DNA of 64,000 bases from contig JAUQVX010000008.1 of the NCBI GenBank assembly GCA_039794565.1, positions 1 through 64,000 on the forward strand, read 5' to 3'. The notes under the pieces were generated by a model. It saw nothing but the letters and a program-made list of their open reading frames with translations, searched no databases and was not told the DNA's origin. Every line of letters starts with the position of its first letter. Within the stretch, counting starts at the first letter, position 1. Source of the DNA: Gloeomargarita sp. SRBZ-1_bins_9 (GTDB lineage Bacteria; Cyanobacteriota; Cyanobacteriia; Gloeomargaritales; Gloeomargaritaceae). Made by a program: the position numbers and the translations under genes. Shown in pieces: positions 28,926-39,041 of the stretch.

Positions 28926-30473
28926 ATGCCAAGTGTTCGTTGGAAGCCTCGTCGCTTTCGCCTTAGTCCGCGTAAGTTGCGGTTTAGGCAGTTTTCTATT
29001 CCCCAGGGTTGGTTGGCCCTATTGGGGTATTTCTACTTGCCGCTCCTGATTCTAGGGGTGGTGGCCTGGGGAACCATGGTGGCTGCACAGACGCCCACAG
29101 CCCCTGCTGCGCCGATGGTTGATTTAAGCGGGGTGGAAAAGGACCTCAAGGAGTTGACAGACCAAGCCGGTAGCCTGAAAGTCGCTGTGGACACGGTCTG
29201 GGTGCTACTGTGCGCCTTCCTGGTGATTTTTATGAACGCCGGGTTTGCCATGGTGGAATCGGGTTTTTGCCGCCAGAAAAATGCCGTTAACATCCTGTCC
29301 AAAAACCTAATCGTCTTTGCCGTTAGCACCCTGGCGTTTTGGATTTTTGGGTTCGCCTTCATGTTCGGCGACGGCAACGAGTTCATGGGCCTGAACGGCT
29401 TTTTCTTGGCTGGTCCCGATAACAGTCCGGCAACTGGGGATGACTACCAAGGAATATTTAGCGCCTTGAACTGGACGGGGGTGCCCCTGTCGGCTAAGTT
29501 CCTTTTCCAAGTGGCCTTTGCGGGGACGGCAGCCACGATTGTTTCCGGGGCCGTGGCCGAGCGCATTAAGTACATTGACTTCCTATTTTTCAGTTTCATC
29601 CTGGTGGGGTTTATCTACTCCATCGGCGGTCACTGGGTCTGGGGCGGCGGTTTCCTAGCGGACTTGGGGTTCTGGGATTTCGCCGGTTCTACGGTGGTGC
29701 ACTCGGTAGGGGGCTGGGCGGCTTTGATGGGGGCCGCGCTCCTGGGGCCTCGCATCGGCAAGTATAGCGAAGCGGGGGTGAATGCGATTCCCGGCCACAA
29801 TCTAGGGTTTGCCACGTTGGGTTGCTTGATCCTGTGGTTGGGCTGGTTTGGGTTTAACCCCGGTTCGACCATGGCAGCGGACCCGGCGGCGATTGGTCAT
29901 ATTTGTCTCACAACCAACCTGGCAGCGGCTACAGGGGGCTTGGCAGCAACAGCCACCTCCTGGGCGCGGTTCGGTAAACCGGATTTGTCCATGACCATCA
30001 ACGGTATCCTGGCCGGTTTGGTGGGAATCACCGCCGGTTGCGCCTTTGTAAATGCGGCCTCGGCGGTCATCATCGGTCTGATCGCCGGGATCATTGTGGT
30101 GTTTTCCGTGTCCTTCCTGGATCAGATCAAGATTGATGACCCGGTGGGGGCGATTTCCGTCCACCTGGTATGTGGCGCCTGGGGGACGTTGGCCGTCGGT
30201 TTGTTTGCTCTGGGTCCCACCGGAGAACTCTACGGTGAAGATGCCGGTCCCGCGGCCGGTCTGTTCTTTGGTGGCGGCATTACCCAGCTCTGGCATCAGT
30301 TCCTGGGGGTGATCATTGTCGGCGGCTGGGTGGTGGTTACGGCGACGGTGGCCTGGCTAGTGCTCAAGGCCATCTTTGGCCTGCGGGTGCCGCCGGAGGA
30401 GGAGATCAAGGGCCTGGATGTGGGCGAGCACGCCATGGAGGCCTACGCCGGTTTTGTCAAGGAAGAACTGTAA
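28926..30473 (+). CDS. amt: ammonium transporter (Amt family)
   Basis: A 515-residue Amt channel with about 11 membrane helices. The family region [18 protein letters not shown], the phenylalanine gate and pore histidine region ([20 protein letters not shown]) and a conserved C-terminal tail are visible. The N-terminus has an unusually long arginine-rich start (about 25 residues) before a hydrophobic signal-like segment that ends near MVAAQT. AGAGGAG at 28911-28917 lies eight bases ahead of the ATG and decides the start. A rho-independent terminator follows. No glnB gene is adjacent. Confidence 0.95.
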   Translation: MPSVRWKPRRFRLSPRKLRFRQFSIPQGWLALLGYFYLPLLILGVVAWGTMVAAQTPTAPAAPMVDLSGVEKDLKELTDQAGSLKVAVDTVWVLLCAFLVIFMNAGFAMVESGFCRQKNAVNILSKNLIVFAVSTLAFWIFGFAFMFGDGNEFMGLNGFFLAGPDNSPATGDDYQGIFSALNWTGVPLSAKFLFQVAFAGTAATIVSGAVAERIKYIDFLFFSFILVGFIYSIGGHWVWGGGFLADLGFWDFAGSTVVHSVGGWAALMGAALLGPRIGKYSEAGVNAIPGHNLGFATLGCLILWLGWFGFNPGSTMAADPAAIGHICLTTNLAAATGGLAATATSWARFGKPDLSMTINGILAGLVGITAGCAFVNAASAVIIGLIAGIIVVFSVSFLDQIKIDDPVGAISVHLVCGAWGTLAVGLFALGPTGELYGEDAGPAAGLFFGGGITQLWHQFLGVIIVGGWVVVTATVAWLVLKAIFGLRVPPEEEIKGLDVGEHAMEAYAGFVKEEL

Positions 30474-30500
30474 CTGACCCGGTTAGGCAACGGCTTAGGG

Positions 30501-30529
30501 GAGGTGTCGCAAGGCACCTCGTTTTTTTT
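30501..30529 (+). terminator. rho-independent terminator after amt
   Basis: GAGGTG (30501-30506) pairs with CACCTC (30515-30520) across a short loop and is followed by G and eight T residues. It lies 28 bases after the amt stop and separates amt from psbD. Confidence 0.85.
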
Positions 30530-30575
30530 GGGGGGAAGGCCAGTGCACTGACCCCCACTTGCCGGTATTACCCCC

Positions 30576-30714
30576 TATAATTTAAGACAAACCGTGAAGA
30601 AACGTAAATTTCCTTATAGGGACGCTGTGGCCGGCAGAAGGCTACAGTGGAAACGAGCGGGAAATTTACCTTCCGGTTGACGGTCTCTATACATCTCGGT
30701 TTGGGAGAACGACG
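30576..30714 (+). promoter_or_regulatory. psbD promoter -10 box and structured 5' leader
   Basis: TATAAT at 30576-30581 without a good -35 box implies a start near 30588 and a leader of about 127 bases. Within it GTAAATTTCC (30604-30613) pairs perfectly with GGAAATTTAC (30660-30669), and inside that loop CTGTGGCC (30625-30632) pairs with GGCTACAG (30640-30647) with one G-U pair. GGGAG at 30703-30707 is the ribosome-binding site. Confidence 0.6.
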
Positions 30715-31770
30715 ATGACCATTGCGATTGGACGGGCCCAGGAGCGGGGATGGTTTGACGTCCTCGATGACTGGCTGAAACGGGATCGATTTGTCTTCGT
30801 AGGCTGGTCGGGTCTGTTGCTGTTCCCCTGTGCTTACCTGGCTTTGGGGGGCTGGTTAACAGGCACGACGTTTGTGACGTCTTGGTACACCCATGGGTTG
30901 GCCTCGTCCTACCTGGAGGGGTGCAACTTTTTGACGGCGGCGGTGTCCACGCCAGCGGATGCTTTCGGCCATTCTTTGCTGTTTTTGTGGGGGCCAGAGG
31001 CCAATTGGGATTTCACCCGCTGGTGCCAAATTGGTGGCCTGTGGACCTTCGTGGCGCTGCATGGGGCTTTCGGGTTGATCGGGTTCTGCCTGCGCCAGTT
31101 GGAAATTGCCCGGCTGGTGGGGGTGCGGCCCTATAACGCCATTGCCTTCACGGCGCCGATTGCGGTGTTCGTGTCGGTGTTTTTGATTTACCCCCTGGGG
31201 CAATCGAGCTGGTTTTTCGCCCCGAGCTTTGGTGTGGCGGGGATTTTCCGGTTCATCCTGTTCTTCCAAGGGTTCCATAACTGGACGCTAAACCCCTTCC
31301 ACATGATGGGTGTAGCCGGTGTGCTGGGGGGTGCGCTGCTGTGTGCCATCCACGGGGCGACGGTGGAAAACACCCTGTACCAAGACAGTGACTCCCCTAA
31401 CACCTTCCGGGGCTTCCAGCCGACCCAGTCGGAAGAAACCTACTCCATGGTGACGGCCAACCGGTTCTGGAGCCAGATTTTTGGGATTGCCTTTAGCAAC
31501 AAGCGCTGGCTGCACTTCTTCATGCTGTTTGTGCCGGTGACGGGTCTGTGGATGTCCTCCATCGGCGTGGTGGGTCTGGCGTTGAACCTGCGGGCCTACG
31601 ACTTCATTTCCCAGGAGTTGCGGGCCGCCGAAGACCCGGAGTTTGAAACCTTCTATACCAAGAACATCCTGTTGAACGAAGGCATCCGGGCTTGGATGGC
31701 GCCCATGGACCAACCTCACGAAAACTTTGTGTTCCCCGAGGAGGTATTGCCCCGTGGAAACGCTCTATAG
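30715..31770 (+). CDS. psbD: photosystem II D2 protein
   Basis: D2, 351 residues, binds with D1 the P680 chlorophylls, the pheophytins, QA and the non-haem iron. The sequence starts [20 protein letters not shown] and has five membrane helices. Iron and QA-region stretches are visible as [34 protein letters not shown] and the closing [11 protein letters not shown]. It carries its own leader and a promoter at 30576. Its last 17 bases are also the start of psbC. Confidence 0.98.
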   Translation: MTIAIGRAQERGWFDVLDDWLKRDRFVFVGWSGLLLFPCAYLALGGWLTGTTFVTSWYTHGLASSYLEGCNFLTAAVSTPADAFGHSLLFLWGPEANWDFTRWCQIGGLWTFVALHGAFGLIGFCLRQLEIARLVGVRPYNAIAFTAPIAVFVSVFLIYPLGQSSWFFAPSFGVAGIFRFILFFQGFHNWTLNPFHMMGVAGVLGGALLCAIHGATVENTLYQDSDSPNTFRGFQPTQSEETYSMVTANRFWSQIFGIAFSNKRWLHFFMLFVPVTGLWMSSIGVVGLALNLRAYDFISQELRAAEDPEFETFYTKNILLNEGIRAWMAPMDQPHENFVFPEEVLPRGNAL

Positions 31771-33139
31771 TCCTGGTTTTGTGGTTGGTGGCCGGGACCA
31801 GGATTCCACCGGTTACGCCTGGTGGGCTGGCAACGCCCGGCTGATCGAACTCTCCGGTAAGCTGTTGGGGGCGCACGTGGCCCATGCGGGGTTGATCGTC
31901 TTCTGGACGGGGGCGATGACCCTGTTTGAACTGGCCCACTTTAACCCCAACCAGCCCATGTACGAGCAGGGATTGATCCTGTTGCCTCACCTGGCGACGT
32001 TGGGGTACGGGGTCGGCCCGGGGGGAGAAGTGGTGGATACCACCCCCTACTTTGTCACTGGGGTGCTGCACCTGGTGTCGTCGGCGGTGCTGGGCTTTGG
32101 TGGCCTGTACCATGCCCTGATCGGCCCGGACACCCTGGAGCAGTCTTTCCCCTTCTTCGGTTACGACTGGCGCGACAAGAACAAGATGACCACCATCCTG
32201 GGGATTCACCTGATCCTGTTGGGGTTGGGTGCCCTGCTGTTGGTGGTCAAGGCTATGTTCCTGGGGGGCGTGTACGACACCTGGGCGCCCGGGGGCGGTG
32301 ATGTGCGGGTGATTACCAACCCCACCCTGGACCCACGGGTGATTTTCGGCTACGTGTTGAATTCCCCCTTTGGCGGCGCCGGTTCGATTGCCAGTGTGGA
32401 CAACATGGAGGATGTGATCGGTGGCCACATCTGGGTGGGCTTCCTGTGCATTGCCGGCGGGATTTGGCACATCCTGACCACCCCCTTTGGTTGGGCGCGG
32501 CGGGCCTTGATCTGGTCGGGTGAGGCCTACCTGTCCTACAGCCTGGGCGCCCTGTCCTTGATGGGCTTTATCGCCTCCTTCATGGTCTGGTACAACAACA
32601 CGGTCTATCCCAGTGAGTTCTATGGGCCGACGGGGGCAGAGGCGTCCCAGGCCCAGGCCCTGACCTTCTTGATTCGGGACCAGAAGCTAGGGGCGAACAT
32701 TGCTTCGGCGCAAGGGCCAACAGGTCTCGGGAAGTACCTGATGCGCTCGCCCACTGGGGAAATCATCTTCGGGGGTGAGACCATGCGTTTCTGGGATTTC
32801 CGGGGACCCTGGCTGGAACCCCTGCGCGGGCCGAATGGTCTGGACCTGAACAAGCTGAAAAACGACATCCAGCCCTGGCAGGAACGGCGGGCGGCGGAAT
32901 ACATGACCCATGCGCCCCTGGGGTCCATTAACTCCGTGGGCGGTGTGGCCACCGAAATCAACTCGGTGAACTATGTGTCGCCTCGGGCCTGGTTGGCGGC
33001 GTCCCACTTCATCCTGGCCTTCTTTATGCTGATTGGCCACCTATGGCACGCGGGCCGGGCGCGGGCGGCTGCCGCCGGTTTTGAAAAGGGCATTGACCGT
33101 AAGGCCGAGCCGGTCTTCTCCATGAAGCCCTTGGATTAA
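31754..33139 (+). CDS. psbC: photosystem II CP43 antenna protein
   Basis: CP43, 461 residues, an inner antenna with six helices that also helps ligate the Mn4CaO5 cluster through its large lumenal loop. Translation starts at GTG 31754-31756 ([20 protein letters not shown]), overlapping psbD by 17 bases, the same overlap known for chloroplast psbD-psbC with GTG starts. A strong GAGGAGG at 31738-31744 inside psbD supports it. The lumenal-loop segment around [23 protein letters not shown] is intact. Confidence 0.98.
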   Translation: METLYSPGFVVGGRDQDSTGYAWWAGNARLIELSGKLLGAHVAHAGLIVFWTGAMTLFELAHFNPNQPMYEQGLILLPHLATLGYGVGPGGEVVDTTPYFVTGVLHLVSSAVLGFGGLYHALIGPDTLEQSFPFFGYDWRDKNKMTTILGIHLILLGLGALLLVVKAMFLGGVYDTWAPGGGDVRVITNPTLDPRVIFGYVLNSPFGGAGSIASVDNMEDVIGGHIWVGFLCIAGGIWHILTTPFGWARRALIWSGEAYLSYSLGALSLMGFIASFMVWYNNTVYPSEFYGPTGAEASQAQALTFLIRDQKLGANIASAQGPTGLGKYLMRSPTGEIIFGGETMRFWDFRGPWLEPLRGPNGLDLNKLKNDIQPWQERRAAEYMTHAPLGSINSVGGVATEINSVNYVSPRAWLAASHFILAFFMLIGHLWHAGRARAAAAGFEKGIDRKAEPVFSMKPLD

Positions 33140-33165
33140 GCCATCAACGGCTTAGATTCGGACGA

Positions 33166-33197
33166 CCCCTGGGTGCATTGACCTAGGGGTTTTTTAT
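33166..33197 (+). terminator. rho-independent terminator after psbC
   Basis: CCCCTGGGT (33166-33174) pairs with ACCTAGGGG (33181-33189), with one mismatch, and is followed by a T-rich tail (33190-33197). It lies 26 bases after the psbC stop and touches the end of the convergent reductase gene. Confidence 0.8.
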
Positions 33198-34202
33198 TTA
33201 GGGACTGGCGGCGGGTTGGAGATGCTCCACCCAGACGCGGGGAGGACGGGAGCGCCGGATGTTGCGCCAGATTTTCGTTGCTGCCAGGCAGCCATCGGCT
33301 ACAGCAATCGCCACCTGATTCAGGCCCCTTTTCAGGTCGCCCACGGCAAAGATGCGGGGGTGGGTGGTCTGGCAGAACTCGTCGGTGACTAGGTTTTCCC
33401 CGTCCCAGGTCAGCTCGGGAATGGGTTTCAGGTAGTGGTTGTAGTACTTGGCGCCCATGTTGATAAGACCGGTGGTGCATTCGATGCGGGTGCCATCGAC
33501 AAATTCCACCCCCTGCAATTGGTGGTTTTCCCCCAGAAAGCGGGCAATGGGCGTTTCGATCAAGGGATAACCGCAGGCCTTGAGGCGGGCTTTCATCTCG
33601 TCGCTGACGGGGAACAAACCGTGGGTGAGGACGGTGATGTAGGGGGTAAACCAGCTCAGGACAAAGGCCGCCTCGATTTGGGACTCCTTACCGGCAATCA
33701 AGATCGCCTTTTGGTCCCACATGTCAAACCCGTCGCAAATCATGCACACGTGCAGGCTATAGCCGGCAAATTCGTACACATTTTGCATGTCCTCCAGTTG
33801 GGGTAGGATGTCCATGATGCCGGTGGCCGCTACCAGATATTGCCCCTTGAAGGTGACAGAAGTGGGGTTGGTCTTGCCGATTTTCACCTGCACTTCTAAG
33901 TAATCGCCCCGGTCGGTCACCCCGTCCACAAATCCCCGCAGGTAATCCGCTCCCCAGTGGAGAGCCATATCGGTGGCATGGCGTAGGATTTCCCGCCCGG
34001 GGGTAGTGGGGTCCAGGCCCACATAGTTGCGCAACTCCTGCATCCACAGGGAACGGCCCTTGCCCTTTTCGATCACCAGGCACTTCAACCCATAGCGGGC
34101 TAGATAAATGGCCGCCGACAGGCCCCCCATGCCGCCCCCCGCCACAATGGCGTCGTAAAGGGTATCCAACCGTTGGTGCAGGTTTTGGCTGTTGAGTTTC
34201 AT
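33198..34202 (-). CDS. thioredoxin-reductase-like FAD flavoprotein
   Basis: A 334-residue two-domain flavoprotein of the NTR-like class. It has the FAD fold IVAGGGMGGLSAAIYLARYG, a redox CxxC in HVCMICDGFD at the thioredoxin-reductase position, and a second FAD motif PRIFAVGDLKRG. The region that binds NADPH in true thioredoxin reductase reads AILIAGKESQIEAAFVLSWF and lacks the usual GxGxxA. That fits the cyanobacterial DDOR-type diflavin-linked reductases rather than an NADPH enzyme. Start MKLNSQ at 34202; an ATG at 34229 is also open. It converges with psbC and ends at its terminator. Confidence 0.8.
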   Translation of the reverse strand: MKLNSQNLHQRLDTLYDAIVAGGGMGGLSAAIYLARYGLKCLVIEKGKGRSLWMQELRNYVGLDPTTPGREILRHATDMALHWGADYLRGFVDGVTDRGDYLEVQVKIGKTNPTSVTFKGQYLVAATGIMDILPQLEDMQNVYEFAGYSLHVCMICDGFDMWDQKAILIAGKESQIEAAFVLSWFTPYITVLTHGLFPVSDEMKARLKACGYPLIETPIARFLGENHQLQGVEFVDGTRIECTTGLINMGAKYYNHYLKPIPELTWDGENLVTDEFCQTTHPRIFAVGDLKRGLNQVAIAVADGCLAATKIWRNIRRSRPPRVWVEHLQPAASP

Positions 34203-34230
34203 GGCCCTGGTCTGCTCGGACACTCCCACT

Positions 34231-35276
<1,046 letters not shown>

Positions 35277-35309
35277 AGAGTGCTTAACACCCCGCAATAA
35301 AGGCCGCCC

Positions 35310-35957
35310 ATGTCCGGTTTGCGCGAACTGCCCGTGTTTCCTTTGCCAGAGGTGGTCTTGTTTCCTGGCTGTCCTCTGCCTTTGCATATCTTCGAGTACC
35401 GTTATCGCATGATGATGGCCACCATCCTGGAGACGGACAAGCGCTTTGGCGTGCTGATGTGGGACCCCCAGGAGGGCCGCCCGGTCTCGGTGGGGTGCTG
35501 CGCCGAAATCCTGCGCTACGAGCGGCTGCCGGACGACCGGATGCTCATTCTCACCCTGGGCCAACAGCGGTTCCAGGTGCTGCGCTATGTGCGGGAGAAA
35601 CCCTTTCGCGTCGCCCTGGTGGAGTGGATCGAAGACCAGCCCCCCAGCGAGGATTTACAACCCCTCGCGGATGAAGTGCGCCAACTACTGTATGATGTGG
35701 TGCAACTCTCGGCCAAGTTAACCGACCAGGAGGTAACCTTGCCGGAGCGCTACCCTACCCTACCCCGGGAGTTTTCCTACTGGGTGGCCAGCAATTTCCA
35801 GGGAGCGCCCCTGGAGCAGCAGGCCCTGTTGGAAATGCAGGACACCGCCAGCCGCCTGCGCCGAGAGTCGGAAATTTTGGCTTCGACCCGTAGCCACTTG
35901 GCCGCCCGTACCGCCTTGAAAGAGGTGTTCAAAGACAAAATGGAACCCAATCTCTAG
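35310..35957 (+). CDS. LON substrate-binding domain protein
   Basis: A 215-residue protein made of only the N-terminal substrate-binding domain of Lon protease (LPVFPLPEVVLFPGCPLPLHIFEYRYRMMMATIL... FGVLMWD), without AAA+ or protease domains. Such stand-alone proteins are common in cyanobacteria and have no established role; binding of unfolded protein or partners is assumed from the fold. A helical C-terminus (LLEMQDTASRLRRESEIL) follows. Confidence 0.88.
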   Translation: MSGLRELPVFPLPEVVLFPGCPLPLHIFEYRYRMMMATILETDKRFGVLMWDPQEGRPVSVGCCAEILRYERLPDDRMLILTLGQQRFQVLRYVREKPFRVALVEWIEDQPPSEDLQPLADEVRQLLYDVVQLSAKLTDQEVTLPERYPTLPREFSYWVASNFQGAPLEQQALLEMQDTASRLRRESEILASTRSHLAARTALKEVFKDKMEPNL

Positions 35958-36051
35958 GTTCGGTTTTGCCCACTGAAGCCGGCGGTGGGGGTTTGTTAAG
36001 GTGATTAGTAGATACAAAAACCATCGACCAGGAGAGTAAAGCGTCGAAGCA

Positions 36052-36357
36052 ATGCCTATGCCCGACTTGACTGAACCGCGCGCCAATGGCCTGTGGGAGT
36101 ATGTGCAATCCCTGTCGCCCGAGGTGGTGGAGCAACTCTCCCGCCCGAGCAGCCCGGAAGCGCGCCAGGTGATGGAACGCAACATTATTGGTTTGCTGGG
36201 GCAACTGCCGGCGGAGCATTTCCACGTGCAGATTACCGTGGACCGGGAGAGCTTGGGGCGGTTGCTGGCCTCGGCCATGATCAGCGGCTATTTCCTGCGC
36301 AACGTGGAGCAACGGTACGCCCTGGACCACTGCCTTCAAGAGTCCAACCCCTCCTGA
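36052..36357 (+). CDS. DUF760 domain protein
   Basis: A 101-residue cyanobacterial/plastid family protein of unknown function. Visible family pattern: LWEYVQSLSPEVVEQLSRPSSPEARQVMERNIIGLLGQLP, then HVQITVDRESLGRLLASAMISGYFLRN. A helical, soluble protein; AGGAG at 36030-36034 and a second ATG at 36058 give two close starts. It converges with the next gene, overlapping by 22 bases. Confidence 0.85.
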   Translation: MPMPDLTEPRANGLWEYVQSLSPEVVEQLSRPSSPEARQVMERNIIGLLGQLPAEHFHVQITVDRESLGRLLASAMISGYFLRNVEQRYALDHCLQESNPS

Positions 36358-36929
36358 GAGGTCAATTCCCGGAGCACCCTCACCAACTCACCGTAGGCGC
36401 TAGGAGATAGGCGCTCCGCTAACAGCGTCATCAGCGGAAAGAGGGGTGGTTGCGGTTCCCCCAGCACCTGGCGTCCTACCTCCCTCAGCAATCGTACCAG
36501 TTGGGTCACGTCCCCCAGAGTCCAATTCAGGGGTTCAATGATCACCGTCTTGCCGTTGTGGGTGGTGCGCTGGCGGGTCACCGGCAGACTGAGCAGGGCA
36601 TCCACCTTCCGTTGCAACGCCCGCACATAGTCCCATTCCATTTCCCGCCACTGTTCCCGTCGTTGCCGCCACACCTCCTGTTGATATTGTTGCCGCTGCT
36701 GGACGTGCCGCTGCCAGAGCATGGCCAAATACTGGTCCCAAGCCGCCGACCGCTCCGCCCACTGCCAGCGACTGTACCAACGTTGTAAACGCCGTAGTCC
36801 ATAGGCCGGCAGCAGGAGTTCCAATCGCCGTTGTCCCCCCATTTCCCGGTAGCGACAAAAGGCGTCATAGGCGATCTTGGGTTCCCGAGGCTGCCGTTCC
36901 CAAACCGGTTCTTGCAATACAGGTGTCAT
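36336..36929 (-). CDS. unrecognised 197-residue protein with an HTH-like N-terminus
   Basis: Not confidently recognised. The start (PKIAYDAFCRYREMGGQRRL...RRLQRWYSRWQWAERSAAWDQYL) resembles the helix-turn-helix leader of phage terminase small-subunit-like proteins, which carry the pattern A-F-x-x-Y-R-D-M-G...W-S-x-x-W-x-W-x-x-R. The middle is a very basic, glutamine/arginine-rich helix (QRHVQQRQQYQQEVWRQRREQWREMEWDYVRALQRK), the end a leucine-rich helix. There is no phage neighbourhood, so it may be a domesticated gene. Start ATG 36929. Confidence 0.6.
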   Translation of the reverse strand: MTPVLQEPVWERQPREPKIAYDAFCRYREMGGQRRLELLLPAYGLRRLQRWYSRWQWAERSAAWDQYLAMLWQRHVQQRQQYQQEVWRQRREQWREMEWDYVRALQRKVDALLSLPVTRQRTTHNGKTVIIEPLNWTLGDVTQLVRLLREVGRQVLGEPQPPLFPLMTLLAERLSPSAYGELVRVLRELTSQEGLDS

Positions 36930-37038
36930 AGTTTTCAGTGTAATGCGGCCTGTCAGCCGGCCCCAACGGGTACTTCTACTCAACCGTCGATAAGGCCCAC
37001 ATGAACCGGGGACTCCCGGTAGCGCGTTGACTGCGTGA

Positions 37039-38196
37039 CTAATCCAGCCCATCCTGGGGCAAAAACGTCCGATCCTGGGGCAAAGGCGCTACCGGCTCCG
37101 TGAGGGTAAATTGCCCCTGCTCAATCCAGTGCTTGAGAATCTCTGCCACCTCCAACGACCAGGAAAGACTCACCAAAGGCGCCGTCCGCACCGACGTTCC
37201 ATTAATGGTGATGCGCCCGGATTTGAGTTGGGCGTAGGTCACCAGGCCAAAGGTGGGCCGCACCCGCCGGGGAATGGCAAAGTCCACCACCGGTGCCACA
37301 ATATCCTCATCCTGCACGGCGCAGGCTGCGATGACCTGCTCATCCAGCACCGGAAAGGGCACCCCCACCCCCAGGTACAAGGATGGACCGTAGTGCTTGA
37401 AGAAACAACCCCGCACCCACCGGGCGTCCATCTGCCGAGCATCCCCAATCAAGGCCACTGTCGCAGCCGGGCCGATGGGCACGCGATTGGGCAGTCGCTT
37501 CTGTAAGGAGAAATGCTGCGTGCCTTCCCAAGCGATATATCCCACCCCGCCCCCTAAGAAAATCCGGGTGCCGATGCCCACACACTGCAAATCTGGGTCA
37601 TTCAACAGGGGAGACAGCGCCCCGCCGCAGGCATAAACGGCATTGCCCAGCTGGGGTAACAGCGGCCCCAGGTAGGTATACAGCGTCCGATCACCCCCGT
37701 TGACCCCCACGATGAAGTTCTGGTATAGGTTGCGGGGGTTATACAGATAAAACTGGTTGATGGTGTCCTTGCGGATGCGGGTCTCCAGGGTAGCCCGGGG
37801 GTAACAGTCGGTGGCATAACCCGTGGCTTTGAGGGTCACCGCCCGCCCGGCAATCAAATCGGCAATGACATGACCGCCCCCCCGCTCGCTGCCTTCTACC
37901 TCCGACGGCTGAGACGCCCCGATGACCACATCCACCGCCCCAAACCCCGTGTAGGCCGGTACCCCGTCCAACCAGCAGCGTTGGAGTTTGATGGGGGGGT
38001 CCGTCTGGCCCAGGTTCAAAATCGCCCCTGAGGCCTCCATTGGCTCAAAGGTCCCGGTGGTAATAACATCCACCTCCCGGGCGCAACGGCTTACTCCCCA
38101 CTCCTTGACCCGGGCCTTGAGTTCCGCCGCCGTCCAGACAACCGCTCGCCGCTCCTGGATTTTGGCGTTGATCTCCGCCAGGGTACGCCGGGTCAT
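37039..38196 (-). CDS. homocysteine biosynthesis (DUF39/HcyBio) family protein
   Basis: A 385-residue protein of the HcyBio family, whose archaeal member turns aspartate semialdehyde and sulfide-carrying partners into homocysteine. Family-like stretches: EVDVITTGTFEPMEASGAILNLGQTDPPIKL, GASQPSE, GGGHVIADLIAGRAVTLKATGYATDCYP, IGTRIFLGGGVGYIAWEGTQH and GDARQMD. The archaeal form is usually fused or paired with CBS and ferredoxin domains; neither is present. The ATG overlaps the heme oxygenase stop by four bases (ATGA). The function in cyanobacteria is not established. Confidence 0.8.
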   Translation of the reverse strand: MTRRTLAEINAKIQERRAVVWTAAELKARVKEWGVSRCAREVDVITTGTFEPMEASGAILNLGQTDPPIKLQRCWLDGVPAYTGFGAVDVVIGASQPSEVEGSERGGGHVIADLIAGRAVTLKATGYATDCYPRATLETRIRKDTINQFYLYNPRNLYQNFIVGVNGGDRTLYTYLGPLLPQLGNAVYACGGALSPLLNDPDLQCVGIGTRIFLGGGVGYIAWEGTQHFSLQKRLPNRVPIGPAATVALIGDARQMDARWVRGCFFKHYGPSLYLGVGVPFPVLDEQVIAACAVQDEDIVAPVVDFAIPRRVRPTFGLVTYAQLKSGRITINGTSVRTAPLVSLSWSLEVAEILKHWIEQGQFTLTEPVAPLPQDRTFLPQDGLD

Positions 38197-38915
38197 TCGG
38201 TGGCCGGTGCCAGGTCGTCCTCCGTACTTCCCCGTTGTCGTCCCCGCGTCAGGGCGTTGTACAGCATGATGCCGATCGCCTTGATGAGATTCCCCTCCAG
38301 CTCCCGGAACATCTGCATGTTCAGGCCAAAGGCATGGTTCGCCTCCTGGACGATGGCGTTCACCGTCTCGGCATCCACCGGCAGGCTGTCTAAGGTGCGG
38401 CGGTAGTGGGCTTTGAATGCTTTTTCGTCAGGGATTTGCTCAAACCGGTAGAAGGCCACCCCTTCTTCCCCCAAGTTCATAGCGTTTTGGGCGATTTTCT
38501 TCAAAAGCTGGCCGCCTGACAAATCCCCCAAGTAGCGGGTGTAGGCATGGGCCACCAGCAGCTCTGGCTGGGTTTGCGCCACCTCCTCAATCCGCTGCAC
38601 GTAGGTCCGACCGGCTGGGGAGAGTTGAATTTCCTCGCGCCACTGGGGGCCATAGTAGAAAGCCAAGTCCTTCTCCAGGGCCGGTTGACGCACCAGTTCC
38701 GGGAAGTATATAGGGCCAACGACGGGGTGATCCCGGTGCCGGGCCATCGCCGCCTCCAGCGCCCCATAGACAAAATAGAAATTCGCCACCAGCTTGCGAT
38801 AGGACTGTTTTTCTACTACCCCTTTGAGAAAACACCGGACGAAGCCGACGTTCTCCGCCATGGTGTGGGCTTTTTTCGTACCTTCCCGTAGGGCCAACGC
38901 CAATTGACTACCCAT
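38193..38915 (-). CDS. ho1: heme oxygenase (biliverdin-producing)
   Basis: Opens haem to biliverdin IXa, the precursor of phycocyanobilin, with ferredoxin as donor. The 240 residues have the proximal histidine in REGTKKAHTMAENVGFVRCFLKG and the distal helix YTRYLGDLSGGQLLKKIAQ. A second ATG two codons earlier (38921) is possible. It is translationally coupled to the HcyBio-family gene. The spacer to def contains a 17-base imperfect palindrome (38955-38971). Confidence 0.96.
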   Translation of the reverse strand: MGSQLALALREGTKKAHTMAENVGFVRCFLKGVVEKQSYRKLVANFYFVYGALEAAMARHRDHPVVGPIYFPELVRQPALEKDLAFYYGPQWREEIQLSPAGRTYVQRIEEVAQTQPELLVAHAYTRYLGDLSGGQLLKKIAQNAMNLGEEGVAFYRFEQIPDEKAFKAHYRRTLDSLPVDAETVNAIVQEANHAFGLNMQMFRELEGNLIKAIGIMLYNALTRGRQRGSTEDDLAPATE

Positions 38916-38954
38916 AATCAAACGTCCGTCTTATGATGTGAACAAGGACCAGCC

Positions 38955-38971
38955 CTGGACCTAGGTTCCAG
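38955..38971. repeat. imperfect palindrome between ho1 and def
   Basis: CTGGACCTAGGTTCCAG reads nearly the same on both strands, centred on CCTAGG, in the divergent spacer of ho1 and def. Possibly an operator; no factor is indicated. Confidence 0.35.
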
Positions 38972-39041
38972 TCGCCCCCCATTAACTAAACATAAAGCCT
39001 GGATTTCCCCCTTACCATTACAAATCATTAAGGAACCCAGG

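Noticed and set aside
31604-32470. 288-codon minus-strand frame opposite psbC
   Set aside because: Antisense to a universally conserved gene; composition is histidine/glutamine-rich and no start site is evident.
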